Source: Eubacterium uniforme (GTDB lineage: Bacteria; Bacillota; Clostridia; Lachnospirales; Lachnospiraceae). From it: a DNA stretch of 64,000 nucleotides. The notes under the pieces were generated by a model that was not told the DNA's origin, ran no database searches, and saw only the letters and a list, made by a program, of their open reading frames with translations. Where the stretch lies: assembly GCF_900167115.1 (NCBI RefSeq), contig NZ_FUXZ01000007.1:1-64000 (forward strand). Direction: 5' to 3'. The translations under genes were made by a program, and so were the position numbers. Positions 43,815 through 53,052 of this stretch are shown piece by piece; position 1 is the stretch's first letter, and every line of letters starts with the position of its first letter.

Positions 43815-45242
43815 ATGAAAGTTAATAAACAGGATTTGATGAAGAATCCCAAAGTGGCTAATCGATTGACAAAAATGGATATGAATCCTTTAACAACAAG
43901 TAATCATAAGATAAATACATATGAGGAAGCCAGGGCATTTGTTAGAGGTTGCTCTGATGGAAAGATTGAATTAGGACTTGAAAATGTTCGTAATCTTATG
44001 GAGAAACTTGGGAATCCACAGGAGAGTTTAAGTATAATTCATGTGGCAGGTACTAATGGTAAAGGCTCAGTCATAGCATTTCTTACTAGTATTTTTGAAA
44101 AGGCAGGGCTTAGAGTTGGCAGGTTTACTTCTCCAGCGGTATTTTCATATGAAGAGATGTTTTATGCTGATAAATCAAACATTACTGATGATGAGTATAT
44201 AGAAATTACAAGTGAAGTGGCTGATAAGTATGATGATCTTGTAAACGAAGGCAGATACAAACCTACAACTTTTGAAGTGGAATTTGCTATAGCGTGCTTG
44301 TTTTTCAAGATGAAGAGATGTGATATTGTGTTAATTGAAACAGGAATGGGTGGAGGTCTTGATGCTACTAATATCATTCAAAGACCTATTTGTACTGTTA
44401 TAACTTCGATTAGTATGGATCACATGGCATATTTAGGCAAAAATATTTCTGATATTGCCAAGGCTAAGGCTGGAATAATAAAATTTGGTATTCCATGTAT
44501 ATCAATTGAGCAATCAGATGAAGTTAAGATGGTTTTAGATTCAGTTGCAAAGGAAAGACTTACGGCGGTTACTTATGTTGATAAAAGTAAAAGTAGCTTA
44601 TATGAGACAACGAATGATTTAAGAACATTTCTTGGTGGTACAACAGATGCAATTGGTTTAAAAGGTGATTTTCAAATTGAAAATTCCCTTTTAGCAAGGA
44701 AAGTTGCTATGTTCATATTTAATAATATTCTTGGAAGCAGTCTTGGTAATATGGAAGATTATTTTGAAGGAATTATTAATGAAGGAATAAAGACTGCAGT
44801 TCATCCTGGAAGATTTGAAAAAATTAGTGATAATCCGGATATTTATATTGACGGTGCACATAATGAAGATGCTGCAATTAAATTAGCAAATTCAATTGAT
44901 AGATATTTTGGCGATAGACCTGTTGTTATGATAATGGGGATATTTAAAGATAAGGACTATAAAACAATTGCAAAGGTTTTAGCACCTAAAGCAACTAAAG
45001 TATGTGTTGTAAGTCCAAAGAGTGATAGGGGATTAGATACTAAAGTATTAGAAGATGTAGTGAGTAAGTATTGTAATGATACTAAGTCCTTTAATGAATA
45101 TAAGGATGCTGTTTTATCTGCATTAGATTATGCAGGTAAAAATGATTATGATAAAACTAATCAGCCAGTAATATTAATATGTGGTACTTTGTCAATTTTG
45201 AAGGATATGAAGGATATAGTAGGTACGTTGAAGGTTGATTAG
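43815..45242 (+). CDS. folC: Bifunctional folylpolyglutamate/dihydrofolate synthase
   Basis: The 475-residue Mur-ligase-type enzyme has the P loop VAGTNGKGSV (about 77-86), ETGMGGGLDATNII and IDGAHNEDAA near 345 in the C-terminal domain. It adds glutamate to dihydropteroate and to folates. The N terminus carries about 35 extra residues (MKVNKQDLMKNPKVANRLTK) before the usual start TYEEARAFV; the ribosome site TAGGAAG supports this longer form. It is the first of the folate genes. Confidence 0.93.
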   Translation: MKVNKQDLMKNPKVANRLTKMDMNPLTTSNHKINTYEEARAFVRGCSDGKIELGLENVRNLMEKLGNPQESLSIIHVAGTNGKGSVIAFLTSIFEKAGLRVGRFTSPAVFSYEEMFYADKSNITDDEYIEITSEVADKYDDLVNEGRYKPTTFEVEFAIACLFFKMKRCDIVLIETGMGGGLDATNIIQRPICTVITSISMDHMAYLGKNISDIAKAKAGIIKFGIPCISIEQSDEVKMVLDSVAKERLTAVTYVDKSKSSLYETTNDLRTFLGGTTDAIGLKGDFQIENSLLARKVAMFIFNNILGSSLGNMEDYFEGIINEGIKTAVHPGRFEKISDNPDIYIDGAHNEDAAIKLANSIDRYFGDRPVVMIMGIFKDKDYKTIAKVLAPKATKVCVVSPKSDRGLDTKVLEDVVSKYCNDTKSFNEYKDAVLSALDYAGKNDYDKTNQPVILICGTLSILKDMKDIVGTLKVD

Positions 45243-45316
45243 ATTAGTAGATAATAAATTATTTTGAATATGTTATATATTTTTTATTGTAACGATTTAG
45301 GAAGTGAGTAAGCAAT

Positions 45317-45901
45317 ATGTATGTTAGTAAAAATGTGACTACAGGTAAAATTGATAAGGAAAAGGTTGAAGAAGCCATAAGAATGCTTCTTGAAGCAATT
45401 GGTGAGAATCCTGATAGAGAGGGGCTTAAGGCAACACCTTCAAGAATAGCTAGAATGTATGAAGAAATTTATACAGGTTCAGATGAAATGGCTTATGATC
45501 ATTTATCAAGAACTTTTACGTGTGAAAATTCTGATATGGTAATTGAGAAGGATATAACTTTTTATTCGACATGTGAGCATCATATGATGCCATTTTATGG
45601 AAAGGCTCATATTGCATATATACCGGATGGAAAGGTTGTTGGAATATCAAAGCTAGCAAGAACTGTGGAAGAATTTGCTAAGAGATTACAGATTCAGGAG
45701 AATCTTACAAGTCAGATTGCAGATGCAATTATGGATAATCTTGATCCTAAAGGAGTTATGGTTATGCTTGAAGCTGAGCATATGTGCATGACTATGAGAG
45801 GCGTAAAGAAACCTGGAACTAAGACGGTTACATTTGCTTATAGAGGATTATTTGAGGAAGATAAGGAATTAAGAGATGATTTTTTAGCAATTGTTAAATA
45901 G
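45317..45901 (+). CDS. folE: GTP cyclohydrolase I
   Basis: The 194-residue protein has all hallmarks of Fol[22 protein letters not shown] (about 35-54), [20 protein letters not shown] with the zinc-binding Cys and His, and [18 protein letters not shown] with the second zinc Cys. It converts GTP to dihydroneopterin triphosphate, the first folate step. GGAAGTGAG precedes ATG 45317. The neighbours supply four of the later steps. Confidence 0.96.
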   Translation: MYVSKNVTTGKIDKEKVEEAIRMLLEAIGENPDREGLKATPSRIARMYEEIYTGSDEMAYDHLSRTFTCENSDMVIEKDITFYSTCEHHMMPFYGKAHIAYIPDGKVVGISKLARTVEEFAKRLQIQENLTSQIADAIMDNLDPKGVMVMLEAEHMCMTMRGVKKPGTKTVTFAYRGLFEEDKELRDDFLAIVK

Positions 45902-45929
45902 ATTATGCATTTATGATAAGGAGAACATG

Positions 45930-46736
45930 ATGATAATAGGCAATAAAGAATTTGATTTTGAGAAGAATGCATATATTATGGGAATACTTAACATGACACC
46001 AGATTCTTTCTCGGATGGTGGAAAGTATAATAATCTTGATGATGCTTTATTTAGAGTTGAAGGCATGATTGAGGATGGGGCAACTATAATAGATATAGGT
46101 GGTGAATCTACAAGACCTGGATATACGAGAATATCTGATGAAGAGGAAATAGATAGAATTATACCTATTATAGAAAGTGTAAAAAAGTGTTTTGATACAG
46201 TTATTTCTGTTGATACATATAAATTAAAAGTTGCTAAGGCGGCGCTTGATTCAGGTTGTGATATGATTAATGACATATGGGGACTTAAAGGGGATGAAAG
46301 CATGGCAAATATTGTTGCTTCTTTCAAAGTTCCAGTATGTATTATGCATAATAGGGAGAATGCCAGCTATAATGATTATATGATTGATGTTTTAAATGAT
46401 TTAAAAGAATCTGTTGATATAGCATTAAAGAGTGGTATTGATTCGAAGAATATAATTCTTGATCCGGGAGTGGGGTTTGCAAAGGATTTTGAACAAAATC
46501 TTCAAGTAATAAATAATGTTGATAAGATTGTAAATTTGGGGTATCCGGTTTTACTTGGTACATCAAGGAAGTCAGTTATTGCAAAGGCGCTTGATTTACC
46601 TGTGGATGAAAGAGTTGAAGGGACAATAGCAACCACTGTTTTAGGTTATGCAAAAGGTTGTAGAATTTTTAGAGTTCATGATGTTAAAGAGAACATCAGG
46701 GCTTTGAGAATGTCTGAAGCAATAATTAATTCATAA
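45930..46736 (+). CDS. folP: Dihydropteroate synthase
   Basis: The 268-residue TIM-barrel protein has the signatures MGILNMTPDSFSDGGKY (about 16-32) and IDIGGESTRPGYTRIS, then LDPGVGFAKDF and TSRKSVIA. It joins p-aminobenzoate to hydroxymethyl-dihydropterin and is the target of sulfonamides. Of two adjacent Met codons, ATG 45930 has the better spacing to AAGGAG (45918-45923). The upstream extension to 45891 overlaps folE and is unlikely. Confidence 0.95.
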   Translation: MIIGNKEFDFEKNAYIMGILNMTPDSFSDGGKYNNLDDALFRVEGMIEDGATIIDIGGESTRPGYTRISDEEEIDRIIPIIESVKKCFDTVISVDTYKLKVAKAALDSGCDMINDIWGLKGDESMANIVASFKVPVCIMHNRENASYNDYMIDVLNDLKESVDIALKSGIDSKNIILDPGVGFAKDFEQNLQVINNVDKIVNLGYPVLLGTSRKSVIAKALDLPVDERVEGTIATTVLGYAKGCRIFRVHDVKENIRALRMSEAIINS

Positions 46737-46779
46737 CTTAAGCAGTTAGTTATGTTTTTGGTTAAGACTGGAGAAGATT

Positions 46780-47604
46780 ATGGGTAAGATATTTGTAGAT
46801 AAGTTAAAAGTATTTGCACACCATGGTGTATTGGAAAAGGAAACAAGAAATGGTCAGTTTTTTTATGTTTCATTAGAAATAGAAACTGATTTTTGTAAGG
46901 CTGCTAGGTCAGATGATCTTAGTGAGACCGTTGATTATGCAAGTGTAGTAGAGTTTGTTTATCACTTTATGGTTAGAGATAATTATAAATTGATTGAAAC
47001 AGTTTGTGTTAGACTTGCGGATGCTATTTTATTAGAGTATAAAAAAGTTAGAGAAATAAAGGTTACTATTTATAAACCAGATGCACCTATAGATAGGGAC
47101 TTTGAAAATGTATCAGTAAGTTGCGAGAGAAAAAGACATATAGCATGTTTATCCATAGGCTCTAACGTGGGTGAAAGTGAAAAGACTCTTAAAGATGCAA
47201 TTAGTGAAATAGATAGAGATTATAGATGCCAGGTTTTGAATAAATCTAAGTTTATAGTAACTAAACCGTACGGTGGTGTTGAGCAGGATGATTTTGTAAA
47301 TGGTGCAATTATGGTTGAGACATTTATGGAACCAAATGAATTTTTAGACTTCTTACATGAAATAGAATATAATCATGGAAGAGAGAGAAAAGTTCACTGG
47401 GGTCCTAGAACTCTTGATTTGGATATTGTATTTTATGATGATATTGTTTTAGATACTTCTAATCTTACAATACCTCATGTGGATATGCAAAACAGAGAGT
47501 TTGTATTAAAACCATTATGTGAAATAGCGCCAGATAAAAGACATCCTGTATATGGTAAGTCTGTAAAACAATTATATGATGAATTGCTAGATAGTAGTAA
47601 TTAG
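46780..47604 (+). CDS. FolB-FolK fusion: dihydroneopterin aldolase / HPPK
   Basis: Residues 1-118 are FolB (DKLKVFAHHGVLEKETRNGQ, ETVDYASVVEFVY). Residues 122-274 are FolK (CLSIGSNVGESEKTLKDAI, KPYGGVEQDDFVNGAI, and the HPPK signature GPRTLDLDIVFYDD). The fused enzyme makes hydroxymethyl-dihydropterin and pyrophosphorylates it, feeding FolP directly upstream. Fusions of these two steps are known in several bacteria. GGAGAAGATT precedes ATG 46780. Both active-site signatures are intact. Confidence 0.93.
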   Translation: MGKIFVDKLKVFAHHGVLEKETRNGQFFYVSLEIETDFCKAARSDDLSETVDYASVVEFVYHFMVRDNYKLIETVCVRLADAILLEYKKVREIKVTIYKPDAPIDRDFENVSVSCERKRHIACLSIGSNVGESEKTLKDAISEIDRDYRCQVLNKSKFIVTKPYGGVEQDDFVNGAIMVETFMEPNEFLDFLHEIEYNHGRERKVHWGPRTLDLDIVFYDDIVLDTSNLTIPHVDMQNREFVLKPLCEIAPDKRHPVYGKSVKQLYDELLDSSN

Positions 47605-47687
47605 ATACTATGTGTATTTGGTGAGAATTAATGTAAAGAGTTATATAATGTTTGCTGAGACTAAAATATAAGTTTTTGGAGAAAAAA

Positions 47688-48836
47688 GTGAGTAATAACG
47701 AAGAAAGACAGTTGGATTTAAAAGATATTAGAAGTGAAATTGATGTAATTGATAAGGAACTTGTTGATTTATTTGAAAAAAGAATGAAATTATGTAGAGA
47801 TGTGGCTGAGTTTAAGTTTAAAACTGGTAAAGCTGTTTTGGATAGAGAAAGAGAAAATGAAAAACTTGCCACATTAACAAGTCTTGCAAAAGATGATTTT
47901 TCAAAGCATGGTATTGAAGAATTGTTTACTCAAATCATGTCAATGAGTAGAAAGTATCAATATAGATTATTAGCATCAAAGGGTTTAAATGATACTTTAG
48001 AATTTAATTTTGTAGATAGACTTTGGAAAGATGATGTGAAAGTTGCATATCAAGGAATTCCAGGTGCATACAGTCATGAAGCTTTAAGAAGTTATTTTGG
48101 TGAATACGTGGAAGAATATAATGTACCTACATGGAGAAAAGCCATGGAGGATATTAGAGATGGTAGAGCTGATTATGCAGTACTTCCAATAGAAAATTCT
48201 CAGGCAGGTGCAGTAGGAGACGTATATGATCTTTTAATGGAATTTGAAAACTATATTGTTAAGTACGTTGATATAAAAATTAATCATGCTTTGTTAGGCG
48301 TTAAAGGTGCTAATTTGGATGAGGTGAAAACTGTATATTCACATCCACAGGCTATAATGCAAAGTCGTGAGTTTTTAGAGAAATATGATTGGCAGGAAGT
48401 TGCTCAGAGTAATACTGCAGTGGCTGCTAAAAAGGTATCTGAGTTAAATGATAAATCAAAAGTTGCAATAGCAAGTATAAAAAATGCAGATATTTATGGA
48501 CTTGAAGTATTAGCAGAACATATTAATACTAGTGATGTTAATACAACTAGGTTTATTATTTTATCAAGAAGTAAAATTTGTAAGAAGGATGCAAATAAGA
48601 TTCTTATTAGTTTTGAGGTTGCACATGAAAGTGGTTCTTTATATGGTGCATTAAGTCATATTATTTATAATGATGTTAACATGACAAAGATTGAATCAAG
48701 ACCAATTCCTAATAAGAAGTGGCAGTATAGATTTTTTGTTGAAATAGAGGGGAAAGTTGATAGTCCAGGTGTGGTTAATGCACTCCGTGGACTTAACGCA
48801 GAAACTATTAATATGAGAATTTTAGGAAATTATTAG
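47688..48836 (+). CDS. pheA: Bifunctional chorismate mutase/prephenate dehydratase
   Basis: The 382-residue protein has a chorismate mutase domain (about 8-95, IDKELVDLFEKRMKLCRDVA). The prephenate dehydratase domain (about 115-300) contains VAYQGIPGAYSHEALRSYFG, PIENSQAGAVG and the catalytic VNTTRFIILS. The ACT domain (about 305-382) has GALSH and the Phe-binding ESRPIP. It converts chorismate to phenylpyruvate under Phe feedback. GTG 47688 is the likely start, with GGAG 6 bases upstream; an ATG at 47652 lacks a ribosome site. Confidence 0.92.
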   Translation: MSNNEERQLDLKDIRSEIDVIDKELVDLFEKRMKLCRDVAEFKFKTGKAVLDRERENEKLATLTSLAKDDFSKHGIEELFTQIMSMSRKYQYRLLASKGLNDTLEFNFVDRLWKDDVKVAYQGIPGAYSHEALRSYFGEYVEEYNVPTWRKAMEDIRDGRADYAVLPIENSQAGAVGDVYDLLMEFENYIVKYVDIKINHALLGVKGANLDEVKTVYSHPQAIMQSREFLEKYDWQEVAQSNTAVAAKKVSELNDKSKVAIASIKNADIYGLEVLAEHINTSDVNTTRFIILSRSKICKKDANKILISFEVAHESGSLYGALSHIIYNDVNMTKIESRPIPNKKWQYRFFVEIEGKVDSPGVVNALRGLNAETINMRILGNY

Positions 48837-48846
48837 GGTATAAAAT

Positions 48847-49731
48847 ATGCAACCAGTAACAATAATGATGCCACCAGGGGATATTAAACCAATTGGTGTT
48901 ATGAACTTTGTTCATGGTATGTGTGAACATAGAAAAAGATATGAAAAAATAATGACATATTATTCTAAAAAGGGATATATATGTGCAATGAAAGACTTAA
49001 AAGGTCATGGAGAGAATATCGAAAAACCTGAAGATTTAGGATATGTTGGTAAAAAAGGTTATATGCAGTATATCGATGATTTGCAGGACTTTAATGTATA
49101 TTTAAGAAGAGAGTATCCAGGAATACCGTTGATTTTAATTGGACATAGTATGGGCTCATTAATTGTAAGAACTTATATAAAAGAGCATGATGATATGATA
49201 GATTGTCTTATTATTTCAGGAAGTCCATCTAATAGCAAATTGACTGGATTAGGAAAGATTTTAACTCGAGTTCTAGCGGTATTTAATGGGTGGGAATATA
49301 GAAGTCCAATGATTGCAGATATGGTTACCGGAGCGTTCGAAAAACCATTTGCTACGGAGGGAATTAAAAATTCATGGTTATCATCGGATATGGGTGTTGC
49401 CACTCTCTATAATAAAGATCCGTTATGTGGATTTACATACACTCTTAATGGTTATATGGCTTTACTTGATCTTGTAAAGCAGACATATACAGAAAAGGGA
49501 TGGAAGTTAAAAAATCCGAAACTGAGAATAGCTTTTTTATCTGGAGAAAAAGACCCTTGCAGGGTTAGTAATAAATTATTTAAAACAGCTGTACAGCTTA
49601 TGCGTAATGTGGGGTATAGAAGAGTAACATCTAAACTTTTTCCGGGTATGAGACATGAAATCTTTAATGAAATAAAAGTTAGAGATGTATATGCTGAAAT
49701 AGATAATGTGTTAGATACGATATATAAATAA
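48847..49731 (+). CDS. Alpha/beta hydrolase (monoacylglycerol lipase/lysophospholipase type)
   Basis: The 294-residue protein has the oxyanion segment NFVHGMCEHRKRYEKI (about 20-35), the nucleophile elbow LIGHSMGSLIVRTY near 98-111, a late Asp in LSGEKDPC and a His in GMRHEIFNE. The layout is that of PldB-type serine hydrolases acting on membrane lipids. It lies 10 bp after pheA without a strong ribosome site, suggesting co-transcription without a clear metabolic link. Confidence 0.85.
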   Translation: MQPVTIMMPPGDIKPIGVMNFVHGMCEHRKRYEKIMTYYSKKGYICAMKDLKGHGENIEKPEDLGYVGKKGYMQYIDDLQDFNVYLRREYPGIPLILIGHSMGSLIVRTYIKEHDDMIDCLIISGSPSNSKLTGLGKILTRVLAVFNGWEYRSPMIADMVTGAFEKPFATEGIKNSWLSSDMGVATLYNKDPLCGFTYTLNGYMALLDLVKQTYTEKGWKLKNPKLRIAFLSGEKDPCRVSNKLFKTAVQLMRNVGYRRVTSKLFPGMRHEIFNEIKVRDVYAEIDNVLDTIYK

Positions 49732-49746
49732 TACATAAATGGGATA

Positions 49747-49788
49747 AAAAAGAGCCTACATATATAGTAGACTCCTTTTTTATCCTAA
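49747..49788. terminator. Bidirectional terminator between hydrolase and Flp genes
   Basis: An A-run and GAGCCTAC (about 49753-49760) pair imperfectly with GTAGACTC (49768-49775), flanked by TTTTTT. It suits both convergent genes. Confidence 0.65.
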
Positions 49789-49952
49789 GGTTCGTTAACC
49801 TGACCGCTTACTTTATTAAATAATGCAGCAACCTTAGGTCCTAAAATAGTTAGAGCTGCAATAACAACAAGAGCTATAAGAGTAATAATAAGTCCATATT
49901 CTAGCATACTCTGACCATTTTCATCTTTTAAGAAATCTAACATTTTCTTCAT
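49785..49952 (-). CDS. Flp/Fap pilin, intact solitary gene
   Basis: The 55-residue protein has leader KMLDFLKDENG, cleavage Gly, then QSMLEYGLIITLIALVVIAA with Glu at +5 and Tyr next to it. It ends GPKVAALFNKVSGQVNEP. GGAAGGAGGATAAG precedes its ATG. It is nearly identical to the TAG-interrupted pilin at 25179-25343 but lies 18 kb from the assembly genes on the opposite strand. It may supply the major pilin in place of the damaged gene. Its upstream region is a separate AT-rich promoter region. Confidence 0.9.
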   Translation of the reverse strand: MKKMLDFLKDENGQSMLEYGLIITLIALVVIAALTILGPKVAALFNKVSGQVNEP

Positions 49953-50048
49953 AAGACTTATCCTCCTTCCAAACAAAAATCTAACATAACATATCTTACA
50001 GATATCTATATTATAACATATTATTTTGAATATGGCATATTAAAAATA

Positions 50049-50101
50049 AAAAAGTGTAAAATATTTTGATTTCATTTTCTGAAATAATATTTTACACTTT
50101 T
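50049..50101. terminator. Terminator of the ABC-F gene
   Basis: AAAAAGTGTAAAATATT pairs with AATATTTTACACTTTT over about 16 bp, with A and T runs at the two ends. It lies directly after the ABC-F stop on the minus strand. Confidence 0.85.
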
Positions 50102-50108
50102 AATCTAA

Positions 50109-51746
50109 TTAATCATCTTCTTCCTCGTCAGCAGTTGTTTCATAAACTGTACGTTTACGAGCCATTTCATCGCTTTCGAGATATTCATCATATGTTGTAA
50201 TCTTATCGATGAGTTTACCATTAACAATTTCAAAGATACGGTTAGCTGTTGTCTGTACGACTTGATGATCTCTTGATGAGAAGATAAGTACACCAGGGAA
50301 CTTAATAAGACCATTGTTAAGTGCTGTAATACTTTCCATGTCAAGGTGGTCAGTAGGTTCATCAATAACTAATACATTAGCACCACTAATCATAAGTTTC
50401 GAAAGCATAACTCTTACTTTTTCACCACCGGATAAAACTCTAACTTTTTTAACTCCATCATCACCAGCGAATAACATTCTTCCAAGGAATCCTCTTACAT
50501 AAGTTGCATCCTTGATTTCTGAATACTGTGTAAGCCAGTCAACAATAATGTCATCACAATCAAAGTCCTTTGTATTATCTTTAGGGAAGTAACTTTGAGT
50601 AGTAGTGATTCCCCATTTATAATCACCTTCATCAGGTTCCATTTCTCCCATTAAAATCTTAAAGAGAGTTGTTTTAGCAAGACCATTGCTACCAACTAAA
50701 GCAATTTTATCTTCACGGCCAACTACAAATGAAATATCATCTAATACTTTAACACCGTCAATTGTTTTTGATAAGTGTTCAACCGTTAATACTTCATTAC
50801 CGATTTCACGTTCTGGTCTAAAATCAATGTATGGATACTTACGGCTTGATGGTTTGATTTCATCAAGTTCGATTTTTTCAAGTGCACGTTTTCTTGAAGT
50901 AGCCTGTTTCGATTTAGAAGCATTAGCTGAGAATCTCTGAATAAAGTCCTGAAGTTCCTTGATTTTTTCTTCTTTCTTTCTGTTAGCTTCTTTCTGCTGC
51001 TTAATAATAAGCTGACTACTTTCATACCAGAAGTCGTAGTTACCAGCATAAAGCTGAATTTTAGCATAATCAATATCCGCAATCTGTGTACAAACCTTGT
51101 TAAGGAAGTATCTGTCATGGGATACAACAATAACTGTATTTTCAAAATTAATGAGGAATTCTTCAAGCCAAGCGATAGCATCTAAATCCAAGTGGTTAGT
51201 AGGCTCGTCGAGAAGTAATATGTCTGGATTACCGAAAAGTGCCTGTGCAAGTAATACTTTAACCTTAAGTGTACCAGGAAGGTCCTTCATAAGGCTGTAA
51301 TGATGTTCAGTTTCAACACCAAGACCATTAAGAAGAGTAGCAGCATCACTTTCAGCTTCCCAACCATTCATCTCAGCAAATTCTCCCTCAAGTTCGGCAG
51401 CTCTTACACCATCCTCGTCTGAAAAATCAGGCTTCATGTAGATGGCATCTTTTTCTTTCATAATTTCATAAAGACGTGCATTACCCATGATAACAGTATC
51501 AAGAACTGTATATTCATCATACTGGAAATGATCCTGCTTTAAGAATGAAAGTCGCTCACCAGGTGTGATAATAACATCACCGCTTGTTGGTTCGATTTCT
51601 CCTGTTAAAATCTTAAGAAATGTAGATTTACCAGCACCATTTGCTCCAATGAGACCATAACAGTGGCCGGGTACAAACTTAATGTTTACATCTTCAAATA
51701 ATGCTTTCTTGCCAAATCTTAGAGATATATTACTTGTACTAATCAT
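50109..51746 (-). CDS. ABC-F family ATP-binding protein
   Basis: The 545-residue protein has two NBDs and no TM segment: Walker A GANGAGKST near 35-43 and GSNGLAKTT near 355, a first signature lying in DLPGTLKVKVLLAQALF, a second in LSGGEKVRVML, and Walker B LLLDEPTNHLD and LVIDEPTDHLD. The linker between NBDs is Lys/Arg-rich (RKKEEKIKELQDFI). ABC-F proteins act on the ribosome in translation or antibiotic resistance. The first signature departs from LSGG and the second Walker A has Leu-Ala where Gly-Ala is usual. AGGAGGATTCAAACCAT precedes the ATG. Confidence 0.92.
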   Translation of the reverse strand: MISTSNISLRFGKKALFEDVNIKFVPGHCYGLIGANGAGKSTFLKILTGEIEPTSGDVIITPGERLSFLKQDHFQYDEYTVLDTVIMGNARLYEIMKEKDAIYMKPDFSDEDGVRAAELEGEFAEMNGWEAESDAATLLNGLGVETEHHYSLMKDLPGTLKVKVLLAQALFGNPDILLLDEPTNHLDLDAIAWLEEFLINFENTVIVVSHDRYFLNKVCTQIADIDYAKIQLYAGNYDFWYESSQLIIKQQKEANRKKEEKIKELQDFIQRFSANASKSKQATSRKRALEKIELDEIKPSSRKYPYIDFRPEREIGNEVLTVEHLSKTIDGVKVLDDISFVVGREDKIALVGSNGLAKTTLFKILMGEMEPDEGDYKWGITTTQSYFPKDNTKDFDCDDIIVDWLTQYSEIKDATYVRGFLGRMLFAGDDGVKKVRVLSGGEKVRVMLSKLMISGANVLVIDEPTDHLDMESITALNNGLIKFPGVLIFSSRDHQVVQTTANRIFEIVNGKLIDKITTYDEYLESDEMARKRTVYETTADEEEDD

Positions 51747-51853
51747 ATGGTTTGAATCCTCCTATTAACTAATATTTATAGTAATATGTTTCGATATTAA
51801 AAACATCAATGATTAGTATATCAGTTTTTCCGTAAAAATCAAGGCAAATCGGT

Positions 51854-51882
51854 TAGACAAAACAAAGTATTTATGATAAAAT
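51854..51882 (+). promoter_or_regulatory. Promoter of trpS
   Basis: TAGACA (51854-51859), a 17-bp spacer and TAAAAT (51877-51882) lie about 105 bp before trpS. The leader holds a weak CCTTG/CAAGG hairpin but no T-box specifier or antiterminator motif. Confidence 0.5.
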
Positions 51883-51986
51883 TGAAATGATTTTAGGCCT
51901 TGTTTTCAGCAAATTTGAACGAAGTTGTTTTGCAAGGACATAAAAATAAAAGATTTATATGAATATTAATATACATAGGAGGCATT

Positions 51987-52991
51987 ATGTTAGGCGAAAA
52001 CAAAGTTCTTTATAGTGCAATGCAGAGCACAGGAACATTAACTTTAGGAAATTATATGGGAGCACTTGATAACTGGGTAAAGTTAGCTGATGAATATCAG
52101 ACATTTTATGCAATTGCTGATCTTCACTCACTTACAGTTCGTCAAGATCCAGCAGATATTAGAAAGAGAGCAAGGGACCTTTACATTCTTTATGTTGCAG
52201 CAGGTCTTGATCCAGAGAAAAACTGTATTTATTATCAGTCACATGTTGGTGCACATGCTGAATTATCATGGATTTTAAATTGCTTTACATATATGGGTGA
52301 ACTTAACAGAATGACTCAGTTTAAGGATAAAGCTGCTAAGCATAGTGATAATATTAATGCTGGTCTTTATACATATCCGGTATTAATGGCAGCAGACATT
52401 TTATTATATCAGGCTGATGTTGTACCAGTTGGAGCAGATCAGAAGCAGCATCTTGAAATCACAAGAGATATTGCTAACAGATTTAATAGTATTTATGGCG
52501 ATGTATTTACTGTTCCTGAACCATACATTGGTAAAGCAACAGCTAAAATCATGAGTTTACAGGATCCAACTAAAAAGATGTCTAAATCAGATGAAAATCC
52601 AAATGCTAGTATTTTGCTTATGGATGATCCTGATACAATTATGAGAAAGTTTAAGAGAGCAGTTACAGATTCGGATGCTCAGATTATTTACAAAGAAGAT
52701 AAGCCAGGTATCATGAACCTTATTAACATCTATTCTTCAATTACAGGTAAGACTGTTGAAGAAGTTGAAAAAGAATTTGATGGTAAGGGTTATGGAGATT
52801 TCAAGATGGCAGTTGGTGAAAGTGTTGTTAATAAACTTAAACCACTTCAGGATAGATTCTATGATCTTCAGAAGAATAAGGATTACATCAACTCATGCAT
52901 TAAGGAGAATGATGAAAAGGCTGCATATTTTGCTAATAAGACACTTAGAAAAGCTCAGAAGAAAGTTGGCCTTTTAGAAAGAATTAGATAG
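51987..52991 (+). CDS. trpS: Tryptophanyl-tRNA synthetase
   Basis: The 334-residue class I synthetase has the HIGH-equivalent STGTLTLGNYMGAL (about 9-22), the Trp pocket segment PVLMAADILLYQADVVPVGA and the KMSKS motif at about 197-201 (KKMSKSDENP). The length is normal for TrpS. AGGAGGC lies 5 bases before ATG 51987. No trp biosynthetic genes are near. Confidence 0.96.
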   Translation: MLGENKVLYSAMQSTGTLTLGNYMGALDNWVKLADEYQTFYAIADLHSLTVRQDPADIRKRARDLYILYVAAGLDPEKNCIYYQSHVGAHAELSWILNCFTYMGELNRMTQFKDKAAKHSDNINAGLYTYPVLMAADILLYQADVVPVGADQKQHLEITRDIANRFNSIYGDVFTVPEPYIGKATAKIMSLQDPTKKMSKSDENPNASILLMDDPDTIMRKFKRAVTDSDAQIIYKEDKPGIMNLINIYSSITGKTVEEVEKEFDGKGYGDFKMAVGESVVNKLKPLQDRFYDLQKNKDYINSCIKENDEKAAYFANKTLRKAQKKVGLLERIR

Positions 52992-53052
52992 TTTTAGCAA
53001 TGCTGTGAAAACCACAGGAAGGAGATATCCTATACTTAGGATTGTAAATGAT

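Noticed and set aside
51747-51986. T-box riboswitch upstream of trpS
   Set aside because: No specifier loop, no conserved T-box sequence complementary to the tRNA end and no terminator/antiterminator pair were found.
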